Assembly (NCBI RefSeq): GCF_014851395.1
Contig: NW_024040040.1
Location: forward strand, 9,424,711 to 9,488,710
Length of the DNA: 64,000 nt
Reading direction: 5' to 3'
Origin: Micropterus salmoides
Taxonomy: Eukaryota > Chordata > Actinopteri > Centrarchiformes > Centrarchidae
A model generated the notes under the pieces. The model searched no databases. It saw only the letters and a program-made list of their open reading frames with translations, and was not told the origin of the DNA. The position numbers and the translations under genes were made by a program. Of this stretch, positions 33,775 through 46,800 are shown one piece after another. How positions within the stretch are numbered: position 1 is the stretch's first letter; the number at the start of each line of letters is the position of its first letter.

Positions 33775-35964
33775 TAGACAGCACTGAAATGATAAACCAG
33801 AATGCTACCTACCCGGATGTCTTGTACTAATTATAAAGTACTGTAGATGAAACTGATTGCACTGAACTCGTGAGTATGTGTAGGTTTGACGGCTTGTGTT
33901 AATAAACATCTCATCCACCACGTATTCTGTCTGACCAGCTTTGTAACACTGTTCCTCCACACACACACACAGGGGAGGGGTTACAGATATGGAGAACGCA
34001 ACCTTCAGTTAGACTCGTGTGTTTCACTTTCTTTATATCTATTATTGTTTTCTTTACTTTCCAGGAAAGACAGGTGGCTTTAACCTAAGTAGGCCAACGT
34101 ATTGCATTGAGCATGTCCCACTCACAAACCAAAAACAAAATCTGCGCTCGACTCATTTCAAAGGTAAAAGATTGATATAATGGACTTCACTACCTAGTTG
34201 CCATTAGTGACGCAAACAGCACTCTTACTTTTACCATCAGAGTAGGCTTTTATATGCAAATATGAACAGATTATGCACTCTTAACAGACACAACTGCATC
34301 TGAATTGTTGCAGCAACATTTGTTTTTTCCCCACAACACGACACAATTTGCCACAAACACACTGACAATGCTAAAACCTACAACTTCCGCTTCAGTATCA
34401 ACAGTATTCCAGGTGATTGTTGTCTGTACAGTGTCATAGAGAAAAATAATACAGTATGGCCCAATGCAACTCTGACTTGTATTTTCCCTATTGTTAAAAC
34501 AATGTATTTCCACTATTCATTTCCAACTGGACCATACACAGTTAGACTTTTTATTTTGTTATTGAAAATAAGATTCAAATAGAAATCATACTTTTAGGCA
34601 CGTATATTTTGTTCTACTTCTTGTGAAATCCCTGACCACTTCTGGTATCAACCCAAATAATCTATTTTTAGTATATTAATGGATACCCCCAAATGAGTCA
34701 AGCTTTGTGGAGATTGGGTAATCACTACTGTTGTTTTGCTTTACATCACTCAGCAGTGATCTGTCACTCAAATGTTGCAGCCACACTTTACAACGTTGTT
34801 TTGCCTTTGGCAGATTTAACCGTCAAATGTTCTAAGTTCAGGAAAGGGTTTTCTCTCTATTTCTTCCTCCTCTCTCTCCTTTCCTCCCACCATTAGTCAG
34901 TGAACGTGAGATGATCTAATTTATCGGGAGTTATGATTCAGGACTGAAGACATTAAATGCTGCAACCCATTTATATGCCCATCTCTCCTTTCCCTCTATT
35001 CCAATCAAGTTTGGAAATTCATTTATCTCCAGCAGTGAACTAAGGCCCAAATAGTCTATCAGTGTGTGTGTGTCAGTGTAAATGGCTACATGTAAATATT
35101 TATCAGAATTTGATTGCTAGCTCCAGGTGCCTGATCACTGAACTGGAACATGAACTACCACGTGTATTAAAATTGTTATTAGCTTGTTTCTGGGATTCAA
35201 CTCTCTAGAAAAGCATCTGATGTTATGTACTGGAGACTTCCTGTCCCTTCGTATGCTTATTAGATGAGTCATAGGTCTCTTCTTTTGATCAAAACATAAA
35301 TTATGACAACCACAATAAGATAAGTATTTAATTCTGCCCACACACTGTTTTCTTCTAAAAGTCATCGTGGCTTTCATCCTGCTGATTGATGGGGGCAGGC
35401 TGTAAGAGCTGCTGCTAACAGAGGCTGCATTGCGATTTCTTATGCAAAAAAATGCTACAATACTCTGAGAGAGGCTGTTCTTCGCAATGAGCACTTTTAA
35501 CTTTGATACTTTCGTGCATTTTTTCTGCAGTTAAGGACATTTTTTAAATGCACGACTTTTTCACCACTTGCGAAATTCCAGTATTTTCCACCTGGATCTC
35601 TCTCTGGATGTTCACAGTGGAGTTCATTCTGACTATGAGTCATGCTAACTTTGCACTCATGCACTCACCACTTCCACTGTAGAGATTTGGGAAATGCAAC
35701 TGTGGCTGTTTCTCTTAAACACTTGACCGAAATTAAACACTAAGTAGCAGCCTAGATTACAGCAGATGTTGTAGTTAACTGATGCTGGCTAAGCAAAATA
35801 GCCGCACACCGGTTGTTTTAAGTGTGGGGCTGTGGGTTGCAGGACATTTAGGATTTATGCTTGTTTTGCTAGAGTTTCCTGAATCTCTATGACGGAGGTG
35901 GTGAGTGCAAAATTATTATGACACACATTAGGATGGAATTATGAGAATAAGACCAGAAAAACTG

Positions 35965-36475
35965 AATTTTGCTTTAAAGCTGCAATAAACAATATTTTTA
36001 TATTAACAAAGAATATTTTTCCCAGTAAGTATCTCATGCCACTGAGACAATATGCAGAATACTGGAAAATTTTACCTAAATGGAAAACAGTTGTTTATGT
36101 GTTTCTTCTGCTACAACATGCCAAAATAGCTGCAGTGAAAAATGTACGGCTCAACTGACTGTACACTTGGTACTCATCACCCTCATCAGTGTCATTTTCA
36201 GATGCAGCTGGCAGCTCTGACAAACCCACTGTACACAGCCTGCCCAGTGCCAAGCAGCAGACAGACAAGCGACTAGCTGATGAACATCGTGGAGCAGCCG
36301 GATATTTCACTCAGGAGATGGAAAAAGGTTGTTGTTGGACTTGAATTCACCGGGTGAACACAAACCAGCCTCCAAATGAATGCTAGTGTTACTATATGTC
36401 TGCTTCATGTTTAAATCAACAACTTTATAAAGCTTGTTCCGCTGCGCCCATGTGGCCAAAGAAAAAAAAAAAAAG
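35965..36475. repeat. Dispersed teleost repeat
   Basis: Starts 'tttaaagctgcaataaacaa' and contains 'gtggagcagccggatatttc', 'ctccaaatgaatgctagtg' and 'tttataaagcttgttccgct', ending in a poly-A-like run (36462-36474). This is a high-copy pattern in fish genomes; superfamily not assigned. Confidence 0.5.
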
Positions 36476-36653
36476 AACGCATGACTGTCACAGGACTACT
36501 TTCAACACATACATTAACTTATATACAGGATCTGAGTATTTTATCCAACACTGATAAACACTGGAGGTAAATTGTTCCAATTAACATTAAAAAGTAATGT
36601 TTTCTATAAGCTAAAGAGCAGCAAATCACTGGGAAAGTTGGGAAATATTTAAG

Positions 36654-37387
36654 TTAAAGAGGTCATATTAGAGTTTTTGGCTTTTTCCCTTATTGTGTTA
36701 TATATCTAATTTGTGCATGTAATAGGTTTGCAAAGTGAAAAAGCATAAAGGCCAGCCCAAAGAGAGTTCCCATCTCCCACAGGAAACACTGCTCCTGAAA
36801 TGCCTGAAAACAGCTCTTCCGTAGTCCAGCCTTTACTTCCCTGACCAATCTGCGTCACTTTGTAACAGTGTAGACTGTGTTAAAGTGTATTAAAAAAGTG
36901 TGTAGCACGCGTCGTAATACTTGCTTTGCGGCTAGTGTGGCACTCCCTCAATCCAAGCTAGTGTGTGAGTGGAGACCTAAAGAGTTCAGTTGGTGGTATC
37001 GGCATGTCTGGGAGACGCTGTATTCGTCAGGAAATTTCCTCTGTATCATCTTGCACTATTAAAATGTTTCGTATGAAACGTCTTGCTCCAGTCTAGGTTG
37101 CAAAGCTAGTTCGGGAACATGTACGGCTGCACTGAAGCCAACAGCTTTTGGATCACACTACTTTGCTTGTCAGGACCCGCCCTACTCTGCTTCTGATTGG
37201 CTAGTAGTCCTTACCTAGGTACTACGCATGTGCAACTCCCAACAAAGATATTATAGAAGTGAGATGCATCACTCGGTAGCTAAAACTGAGCGTTCAACAC
37301 ACAAAAAATTAAACCATGTAAACCCATCCTGGTGCAACCTCTAAATAAAATTATGAACCAGAAAATGAGCACAATATGACTTAAAAG
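36654..37387 (+). mobile_element. MITE, possibly piggyBac-like
   Basis: The left terminus TTAAAGAGGTCATATTA is mirrored by 'gcacaatatgacttaaaa' at the right end. TTAA at both ends could be a piggyBac-type target duplication. The internal sequence (e.g. 'gagttcccatctcccacag') recurs inverted at about 43760-43840, and the right end recurs inverted at about 42469-42545. Non-coding. Confidence 0.6.
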
Positions 37388-40300
37388 ATTCTGCAATTCA
37401 ACATAAATTATCCTCTAAAAGGTATGAATTTACACAACAATATACAATGACACGAGTTATGACTTTACAGACATGATTTGACTGCCAGGCTCAAACTAAA
37501 CAGGAGTACTGGTTGGCCAGAGTCTGTATGATAATGTCCTCCATCAATGACACCTCCATACTAAGCTCCCACCACCTACAATCTAACTGTAGTCATTATG
37601 GGACACCAGCACCACAGTGTTGAGTCAGCCTCAACTGCACACGTCATTTGTTTACATTTTGATAAAAATGTCATTTCCCCCAATAATTACCCACAATTCA
37701 CTATATATCCTGCATGCTTTCTGTCAATTAATGTCCCACCAATCAGGCATCGCGACATGTCTGTTCCCAGACATCAGGAACACATTAGCCCTAACTGAGT
37801 TTATCCACATAATTGATTAGTTGATTAATTAACCCTGTCTGTTTAATTGTATAATATCATGTATCCTTGCATTTTGATTAGGTCAGAGGAAGGAAGGAGC
37901 TGACGTGTGTGTTGAGTTTGTAGTTGAAAGAGAGCTGATTACTTTGCTGATTCCAGACAGTGGAAACATGATATTGGAGGTTGACCGAGATAACTGTAGG
38001 GATTTACAAAAGATTCAAGTGGATGTTTACAACGATTACCTTAGAGTCGAAGCAGCTGGTCACTGAAGAACGAATACCAAAAGAAGTTGAAACAATAATA
38101 ATAAAATTTCTATTTAAGTGTAAGGACTAAAATTTAAATCAACCATTGACTTCTGATCTGCCAGAAAGGCAAAGGGAAACGTTGTGGTTCAGGTTACTGA
38201 GCTGAACTGTTACGATACAAGCCCGACTGATTTCCAGATAACACTATAATGCGATGCTGTTTCTTGATTAGTCAAACTGAAATGACTCAGATCCACACAC
38301 AAGTTGTTGATGAATAATACTTTCCACTTTCATATGCACATTCTGTTCTGAGGAAGATAATCTGCTAGGTGTTTAAAAAAAAAACCAAATAGTTTCCTGT
38401 AAGAGCTTGTAACTTTAAGTCTGACCGAGCTTCAATGAAAACAAATCTTAACATGTTATCTTAACAATTTATATTCAAAATCAAGAGAGGTTTCCTTATC
38501 TTCTTCTCTGCAGCCATCAACGGAAGATCTGTAGGTTAACAGAGGGTCAACGGTTGGAAAAGCAACTTATGAGCAAGGAAACACCAAGTCATCGTGCACT
38601 CACGAAGGTATAGCTTAAAAAAGAAGATGCAGATCAGCACAGTGGTTAACTGACTTTCCTGAGAGTCTCAAATGTATGACTTGTGATCTTTGATACTGTA
38701 AGGTACTACTGTAGATGTGGATAAGATCTGTCAATGTGCTCTTTGTCAATTAGGTTAAGGTTAAGTAAGAATATTCTATTTAAAAAAAAAACAATTTAAT
38801 GCTTTTTAGTGGAGTGATACAAGGTTTGACATTTTGACATATGACATTTCATATTTTATATTAATGCAAGAGAGCTGATGCAAGACCGGAGTTGATGTCT
38901 TGTGTTTGCTTTGTTTTTGCTTGAGACAGGAGCGGGAAATGCATTTTAAATTTTTATAGTTTCCAAAACACATTTTTAACAATAAGCTGATGCTCTCTCA
39001 ACTGCAGTTTTGTCAGGCCGATGAGAAAGTCAGGTCTGTACCAAAAAGGGATTAAAGTGCTTTGTTGCTGTGTTTTTCCAGCACTCTGTTAGATTTCCAT
39101 TTGAAAATTAACACTCATCTTCTTCGCCCTGACTATAATGAAGGAACATTCTTCTGGTAATAGTGTTTAACTGCTTCGTTTTTCCCCAAGGCTTTTTCTC
39201 ACAGAAATCCCAGTCACATTGCAGCGATACTTGAAACCACGTACTTGAAAGCTAAATACAGCTGTGCCTCATTCAAAGTCAGAATCCAAGTAGTGGGCTT
39301 TCTAGTTGAGTGTCCCTAGATAGCAGACAAATACTGTAAATGGCTTGTTCAAGTAAAAGACATTAAAAAAAAAGCTTGTTAATAAGAGTGGGTTTTATAT
39401 ATACATGCCAGCTCAACAGGCGCTCATAGTATCATATTGCTATAGAAAAGTTTTGCCACAATACGTCATCTGATCTGGTAAAAGTAATTTAGCAGCTTTA
39501 CAAAAACATTTGCTAACATAAATGGGCAATATTCCTCTTTGACATTTGTTTTACATAAACTGAGAACTTTATGTATTATTTATACACATATTTCATGTTA
39601 ATTTAACACTAATGGATACTTTTTTTGTAGCCTAACACATGTATTGAACTTTCCAAAAAGCATAACTGCAGGCAATTAACAGTACGTTTATCTATTCCAA
39701 CATTAGCTGCTACTATTTCAGAGTTCAGGATACATTAATAGCTCTGTCCGGCTCTTTGGTTTGGAGAAGTTTACACTCCAGTAATCCCAGCCAACCTTAC
39801 CCAAGAAACTCTGAGACTGTTTTTGTACAACTAAAACACACTGTTGGGAAGTACAAACACATCTGATCTCCTGCTTACCAAAGCACATTTTTCCGTATAA
39901 CACTGTACTATAATACTAGGGCTATCTAGCTCTACCCCACAATACAAGAACAACGATGTTTCTTATTTCACACTCCACGTCTAGGATCATCTCATGGATT
40001 ATCAACTGCTGAAGATGCTGAGGTTTTGTCTTGAGGGGCCAGCTTTTGTCTGCCTCTGTGTGACATTAAAGCCCTGCTGTTTCAAATATTCTTAAGAATT
40101 CTGCGTTGTAGATCTGCCACCGTTATCATTATATACTGCATGTGTCATGTTAGACAGGAAAGCCTGACAGCCGTCCCTCCCGCTGTGGAGATAACACGCC
40201 TGAGTGAAAGTTTTTACCCAAGCGTAAGAGTTTTGAGGCGAGGATGTTCAACATCTGTACTGCGTATCCCAGTGTCTGAGCTTCTAAATGGCTTCACAAT

Positions 40301-40954
40301 GATGTCTTTAGGAAGGATTTAAAAAAGCCATAAAGCTCAAACTAATCCATTTGTGTCCTCACTTATTTAGTAAAGAGTTTCACTGAGTAACAGAAGTGAA
40401 ACCCTGGAGATTGCAGCAGCATGACTTGGGAGGAGAATGCGGGGCGGTGGTGGGAGAAGAGAGGATGTTTTGAAAAACTGCATAGTTTGACTTCAAGAGC
40501 ATACACGTGCAGAGGGGGTGCAATGGGTGCTAGAGCACCTGCCTTTGATGCCCAAAGTGCCCTTTTGTCAATGAAAAATTTAGTTTATTTATTTTTAAAT
40601 CTGTAAAGGCCCTTTAGTGAAGGCCTGCCCAATCAAACTATTAGTAAAGTGAATTAATAATAATTTTGCAGAAAATAAAATGACCCACATGATGACTTTT
40701 CACCTGATGACCTCATCCGTGAGCCCTCCCTTTCAGACACCCTTAGTGATTCAGCAGCTCTGACTATAGGACACCTTCGATTCCGCCGGTAAGAGGGGTT
40801 TGCCACAATGTGCTTGTTGTGGATTGGATGTATTTTACAAGAAAGACGCAAAGAGAGCATGCATGGTTGTTGTGTACCTTACTGTGTGTCGCCTGTAGAA
40901 GTAACGTTAGCTTACTTACTACACACAAATAAACAAAGGTGCTCTGTTCACTTC
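37388..40954. other. Non-coding, no recognised gene
   Basis: AT-rich unique-looking DNA. A repeat-like patch with 'gcacctgcctttgatgccca' lies near 40515-40620. Nothing with credible exon structure. Confidence 0.45.
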
Positions 40955-40962
40955 GTTCTTGC

Positions 40963-41665
40963 TAGTGATGGCAAGTTTGAGTCTTTTGACAGACTCGTTC
41001 ATTCAAATCTCGTTCATTAAAATGAACTAATCCTTTTTTGATTCATTTCGTTCATTTCGTTCATTTGAACTAGGCTGGTTATTGTGGCGCTCCAGCCCTC
41101 TAGTGGGCTATTAAAAAACAGTGCCGTTCTCAAACACGGAAGGCTGCCTGGCTTGCTTTATTTGACAAAGCATAATGAACAAATTCAGACCTCGCAATTG
41201 ACGTAAATTGAGTACTGTATATCATCATTATATAAAGTCCACACAACAAAATTCAAACCATGTAAAAACCACAGAAATCTGTTGTCAATATATAATATAT
41301 ATAATAACTGACTACTGACCTGCCTCTCATTCTCTGGCGCTGGCAGTAACTCAGCCTGCCGAGTGAACGAAAGACTGAGGAGGACCCATGCGAATGAGTC
41401 GTTCATTCCTGCTCCACAGTAGGAGCTGTCACGTGACAAATGAACAACTCAAACAGACCCACAGTTGAGAGTCGTGAACTAATCAGTTCTATTTCCTGTG
41501 CTGATGGAGCCCATGCAGCTCCCGTGTGACGAGTGAACGTAAGAGTCCGAGATCCTTCACACATGCGTGAAAATGAACGAATCACTCACTGAGACAACCT
41601 GACTCCCGAGTCATACGCACGATTAGGTCTTATGAACGAAACGTTCTTTGAACGACACAACACTA
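40963..41665. mobile_element. 703-bp hAT-type MITE with perfect 8-bp duplication
   Basis: Begins TAGTGATGG and ends ACAACACTA, with the identical 8-bp sequence GTTCTTGC immediately outside both ends (40955-40962 and 41666-41673). The ends carry many GTTCATT-like motifs, in one orientation on the left (40988-41070) and inverted on the right (41390-41655), as expected for subterminal transposase-binding sites. The TIRs proper are short and imperfect. No transposase. Confidence 0.85.
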
Positions 41666-42245
41666 GTTCTTGCTGTTTGAGAGAAAAACATTTCACAGGT
41701 GTTGCGAAGTCTGGTATTTTTATGTAATTTGACTAGAAACCTTTTACTTGAACTAGGATTATTACAGTAGCTTAATAAAAAAACGTAGTGTGCCTTAAAA
41801 TAATTATAACAACATTGGTAAAACCGGTTGATACTGATACTTATTCCTCTGAGTCTACTTATCAGCCCTTTTTAAAATGATCATTTAATTCATAACAGTA
41901 TTGGAATAGATTTAGCTTACAAACAAACTAAACTAAACTATAAAACTATAAACTAAATAACTGGAAATGCATGTAATAATGCCAGCGTCAATGCAAAATA
42001 AAGAATATTCCTGAAGTCAAAGTAAAGAGTGAAGAAGAAATGGCCCTATATAGATTTCAGAAAAAGGTATGAACTGTTAATGTGAAAGGTAAATGCTGCT
42101 CTGTCATGGTTATTATGGGCCGACAGAATGAATACACACATATTAGTTTATTTATTTAGATTTATGATTAGACATATAGTAAATCAAAATCCAAATATAT
42201 CTCAGATTCACAATGCAATATATAAAATCGTCATCTAAATATTGC

Positions 42246-42247
<2 letters not shown>

Positions 42248-42283
<36 letters not shown>
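42248..42283. repeat. (AC)18 microsatellite
   Basis: Uninterrupted AC dinucleotide run. Confidence 0.95.
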
Positions 42284-42286
<3 letters not shown>

Positions 42287-42464
42287 TCTATAGATTTGTC
42301 TCACTCTTAAAGCTAGACCTGGGTATTCACTTTTACTTTTTCAAAACTGTGTCACAGCATTTGCAGATGTATCGATACAGAAGTATCAGTATACGCATAT
42401 CAGTAAGGAATACAAAACAATGTATTTCTGTATCGATATGTTGAGAACAGCCCACCTAGAACAG

Positions 42465-43850
42465 GTGGTATTATGCTCATTTTCAGGTTCAAAATCTTAT
42501 TTAGGGTTTGTACCAGAACAGGTTTACATGGTTTAATTTTCAAAGAACACCACGTTGCTGCAGCTCCACTTTGTGTTGTACGCTCCGCTCTTGAGCTACC
42601 AAGAAACAAGGTAGTGTGATCCAAATCAAAGCCACTTCAGACTGCAACCGTAACCTAGCAGATGGTATAAGTTACTCTCAAGTCCACAACCACACAACAT
42701 CATTGTTCCACATCTTACCATAAACCATTACAATAATCACCATATTTCAACTCAATTTTACATAAAAATCGGCCAAACAATTTGAACGTTTGTTCAGTAG
42801 CTTTTACATCAGTTGTAACATTAGCATTATAGCTATAACTTTAGCTGTGTTAGCCAGTGTTTACAACAACTCTGCACTTGAACAGTCTGTGAAGTTACAT
42901 TGCCGTGTTTATTTTAAATATAATTCACAACCAATAAAGCATACTTACAGGTTGTGATTGTGAATTTCCAGGCCCAAACAGAGTCGGAGTTGCATCGTCT
43001 TTTAGGACTAAACGTTGAACTGTTGCCGGTGTTCTGACGATCTATGCTGCCTTGCCGAAAAATGCTACCATAGCGCAAATCGATAGACTCGACTCTGCTC
43101 GGCCCTGCTCCGTTTTCCATTGCAGAAAGTACCCAGAGATATCACTCTGCTGTTGTTGCTGCAGCGGTCTGTGTGACGGCAGGAGCAGAGGGCTCTGTGA
43201 GCGGGCAGCTGGCCGGCCTCACACGCTCCTCCCGCGGGTTGGCACAGGCTTCCCCCGCAGCCACTTGTGCTAAAAGGGGCACAAGGATATTTTTGGATGT
43301 TTTCGGAGCTCCTCAGCTCCGAAAATATTCAAGCATATTCGAAATCTACACAGCTGATTTCTCACCTCAAAACTTCTAAGAAGTGGATTTAGTGATGAAA
43401 TTCCATACGAAAACTGTGAAATATAAAACTTTCTGTTGCTGGCCTCTGTCTGGTGCAGCAGTGATGATGCAGTGAATAGTGAATATTCTCTCTGATCAAT
43501 CAGCAGTCTGTCGTGTTTTCACATTACATTTTAGTTTCCCTCTGCTCGCTTGGAACCTCGACTGAGGTGAGGTGATACAAAACAAAGTACCTGGAAGCAG
43601 GTACAGGTACAACATTTCTACAATGGAAAACCAAACAAAGGTGAGTCACACCAAAGGGCCTCCGCTCAGACTAGCTTGGTTTGAGGGCGTGCCTGACCCC
43701 GCTGGCTGCTTGGCAAGCTTTATGACGCGTTTTCATTGTGACGTCACAAGTAAAGGAAGTGAAGAGCTTTCTGTGGGAGATGGGAACTCCCTTTGGGCTG
43801 GACTTTTTCACTTTACAAACAAGTTCATGGTTTGTTTTAGGATGGAGATT
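42465..43850 (-). mobile_element. Inverted, larger copy of the 36.7-kb MITE, with a nested repeat
   Basis: 42469-42545 ('attatgctcattttcaggtt', 'gtttacatggtttaattt') is the inverse of the right end of the element at 36654-37387. 43760-43830 ('gggagatgggaactcccttt', then 'ggactttttcactttac') is the inverse of its left part. Between them lies about 0.55 kb (43080-43640) of GC-rich sequence ending 'aaagtacctggaagcaggta', which looks like a second, nested element. Confidence 0.5.
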
Positions 43851-46800
43851 TTACTGTATTATATAATGCTGTACAGGAGGCTGAGAAAGCCTTTGGGATT
43901 AAATTATTATCAGACAAGGCAAACAGGTTTCAGGAAACTAGTGTGCTGATTAATCGATAATGAAAATAATAGTTTGTTGTAGCCCTACATTTACGCACCT
44001 CCCTTTTGTGTAGTAGGCAACATTTGACCACACACATTACTTTTAAGTCTACTGCCACATTTTTGTCATGCAGAGATGAAGGCAGAGCATGAACGTAAAC
44101 ACCCTCACCTCCTCCCAAAACAAGCCTCTAAGAGATCCTCAAGTGTGGAAAATGCAGCAGATTTCAGGTCGATCACAGGCCATGCTATGCCATGAGAAAC
44201 CACAATCAGATTTTTTGTTGCACGGACAGCATGACTGCCTTCCATGAAACAAGATTGCAGGTGCTGCTGTTTTGTTGGGTCTCAGCTTGTCATCTGCAGC
44301 TTATCTAACCAGCGCATCATCTCTGCTTCTCCTTTTACAATACTTCCCTGCAATATTTTAAAGCGATCCACTGGGGGGGGGGGAAACAGCCCTGACTTTG
44401 GAGACAAATACATTACCCGGAATTTGCTTCACAACAAAAGTCTCGGTTTGCTTTGTAATGTGAACCATAAAGTGTTGGAGCAAGCAGATGCAGATTGTGA
44501 CATGCCAGTGTAGAAAAAACATTAAAACCATCTTGAGGAGTACTTAAAAGGACTCATGAGATCATCAAGTTTCATAACATCTTCCACATCCACCCACTGA
44601 AGGCCTATTTTGCTTAATTCTGCCCAACTGAAGGTTGAGAAATGCACGAATCAGACGCGAGAGGTGTGTTGATCTCGGAGAGGAAGACTAACTTTAGGCC
44701 AACGTCCTTCTTCTCCTTTTTTCTCCTCTCCCCTTCACTGATTAAACCACTTCCTCTGCAAACCACAACCGCTGTCCTCCACTCTCACTGTAACATCGAT
44801 TAAACCCATAGGCCTCATTTAACGCTGACAGTAAAACAGAAAGAATCAGATGAATCAGAGGTGGAGTGAGAAACGATTGTCGGACTAGAGAGGGATTTCC
44901 CCTTTGGTCATGCAGTGCAGAGAAAACAGAAGGAGGAATGCGTAACTCTTAAATGTCCACTATTACACACTGCAGTGAGACTGCACACCTAGTATAGTTA
45001 AATTTAGCAACACAGACTTTTGGTAACTTACCCAGCTGCCCAGCCCAGAGCACTATTACAACTTCCAAACATCTGTGTGAAAACAGTTTCCTCCCCAAAG
45101 TTGGACCATGATGAACAGCAGCGCACTATATGACTCATTGTGGGCACACATGAGGTAATTCCACTTGTTTCTAAGGTAGCGTCACTTAAAACCAGACACT
45201 ACAGCAGCCTAGTCTTAGTTAGCGTACTGTATGTTTTCTGTTTGGCTGTTCCAAGGCAGGAACAGGAATATTTCAACAGACTTCTAGAGATGAAGGACAA
45301 AACCAGACAACGCTAAGGGTCACCCTCAATCAATGCAAGCTTCTCTCATATTATGCTGAGGAACCACCTTGTCCAGTTTGCCAAAGAGAAACACAATTAT
45401 CCTTGGTCGAAAGATGCTGTCACAGATGAAAGATCTATATGGAACAAAGGAAGGAGGAGATTTGGAATAAGCCATACCGCAGAAATTCAGTTACAACACA
45501 GAACCATAAATCTAACTTAATTTACAGAGGGCAGGGTCCCAGTGTGTTAAAAGGCAACAGAGGCAGGCAGATATAAAGGTATCCCTGAAGAGCTGTGTTT
45601 TTTGTCATGTTGGTGTTGTTGAGGATGATGGTTTTGATAAGACAGTGTAACTGTTGGGAGACAAATGTTGTCATTGGTCTGGTACAAGTTGATCCCTAGA
45701 TGTGTACCGAGTGTTTTGATTACATTAATGCAACTGTTGTGCAAAGCTGCAGACAACTGTCTGAACTGTTTTGAAAAACTGAACTCAGTATAGAGAAAAA
45801 AACTGTTACCATTTGTATACAACTGTAACCAAAATGACTAATCATTGCCTAACAGTTCATAATAAGAGCTTGAGTGACAGCAGTGAGGTTTGCAGCTGTA
45901 GTTTCTATCAGTCCTTTGAGGATGCACAGAGAAGGGTCTGCAGGATACATCTGCTCAGAGAGGAAAGTCCAAAACAGAACAAGCAATGCAGACATGTGAT
46001 GTCCACCAGTCCAGAGAAACATGCAAAGACAATAGCAAGTGTACAAAGTTGACTAGGTAAAAGGTGTGTGTGTTTGTGTGTGAGAGTTGATGGGGTGAGA
46101 AGTTAGTGGTCTAGACATGTCTTGTCTAGGGAAGAAGTTAAGTGTGTGTGTGTGTGTCCCACTATTTCGAATTTTTTAGACTGCCACAGTTAGTACTGAA
46201 AGACGTTTAGAGCACAAGTGTGCAGAGACATAAAAGAATCAAGAAGCATTTTTCTGCAGCTCCTACCTGAATACTTGGAAACTGCAATAACATTTGCGGT
46301 TTTGCATATAGGGACAGAGAAGTTGATATAAGATAATGTGAGCTCCCACCGCATTTTAGAATAAAATGAAATCATCATCAGACACCATGTGACTCAAGCT
46401 ATGCACAGCACATTTGGTTTAAAGTTACAATCCAATAGATTTCCATGAAATAAATCAGTGTAGTCCAGGGCTGCTGTTTTTATCTCACCGTTTGCTACTG
46501 TTCACTCTCCTACAGCCGTATCAGAGCTGTGTTACATAACTGCTAATGCTAACCCAACATTTTCACAGCTTCACATTATCATCATTCAACTGGTGAAACA
46601 CTGGGAGGCTTTATTGCAAAGCAGCCACAAGAACACAATGTATTTGTCAGTGAGATAAGTGCTCATGTGTGATCAGTCTTAAGCTAGACTTACCGCCCCG
46701 TAGTTGCAGCTTACATCCATGTCTATCCAGAAAGTGTAGTGAATACTTTTTGGCTGAATGGAAGTTATCACATTATTGATGCATGATTCCATTGAATATA

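Larger units (their letters stand above)
31976..35950. other. Non-coding region downstream of ptger2
   Basis: AT-rich DNA with two GT microsatellites (33488-33518 and 33737-33773). No gene supported; open frames here are short or made of the repeats. Confidence 0.5.
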
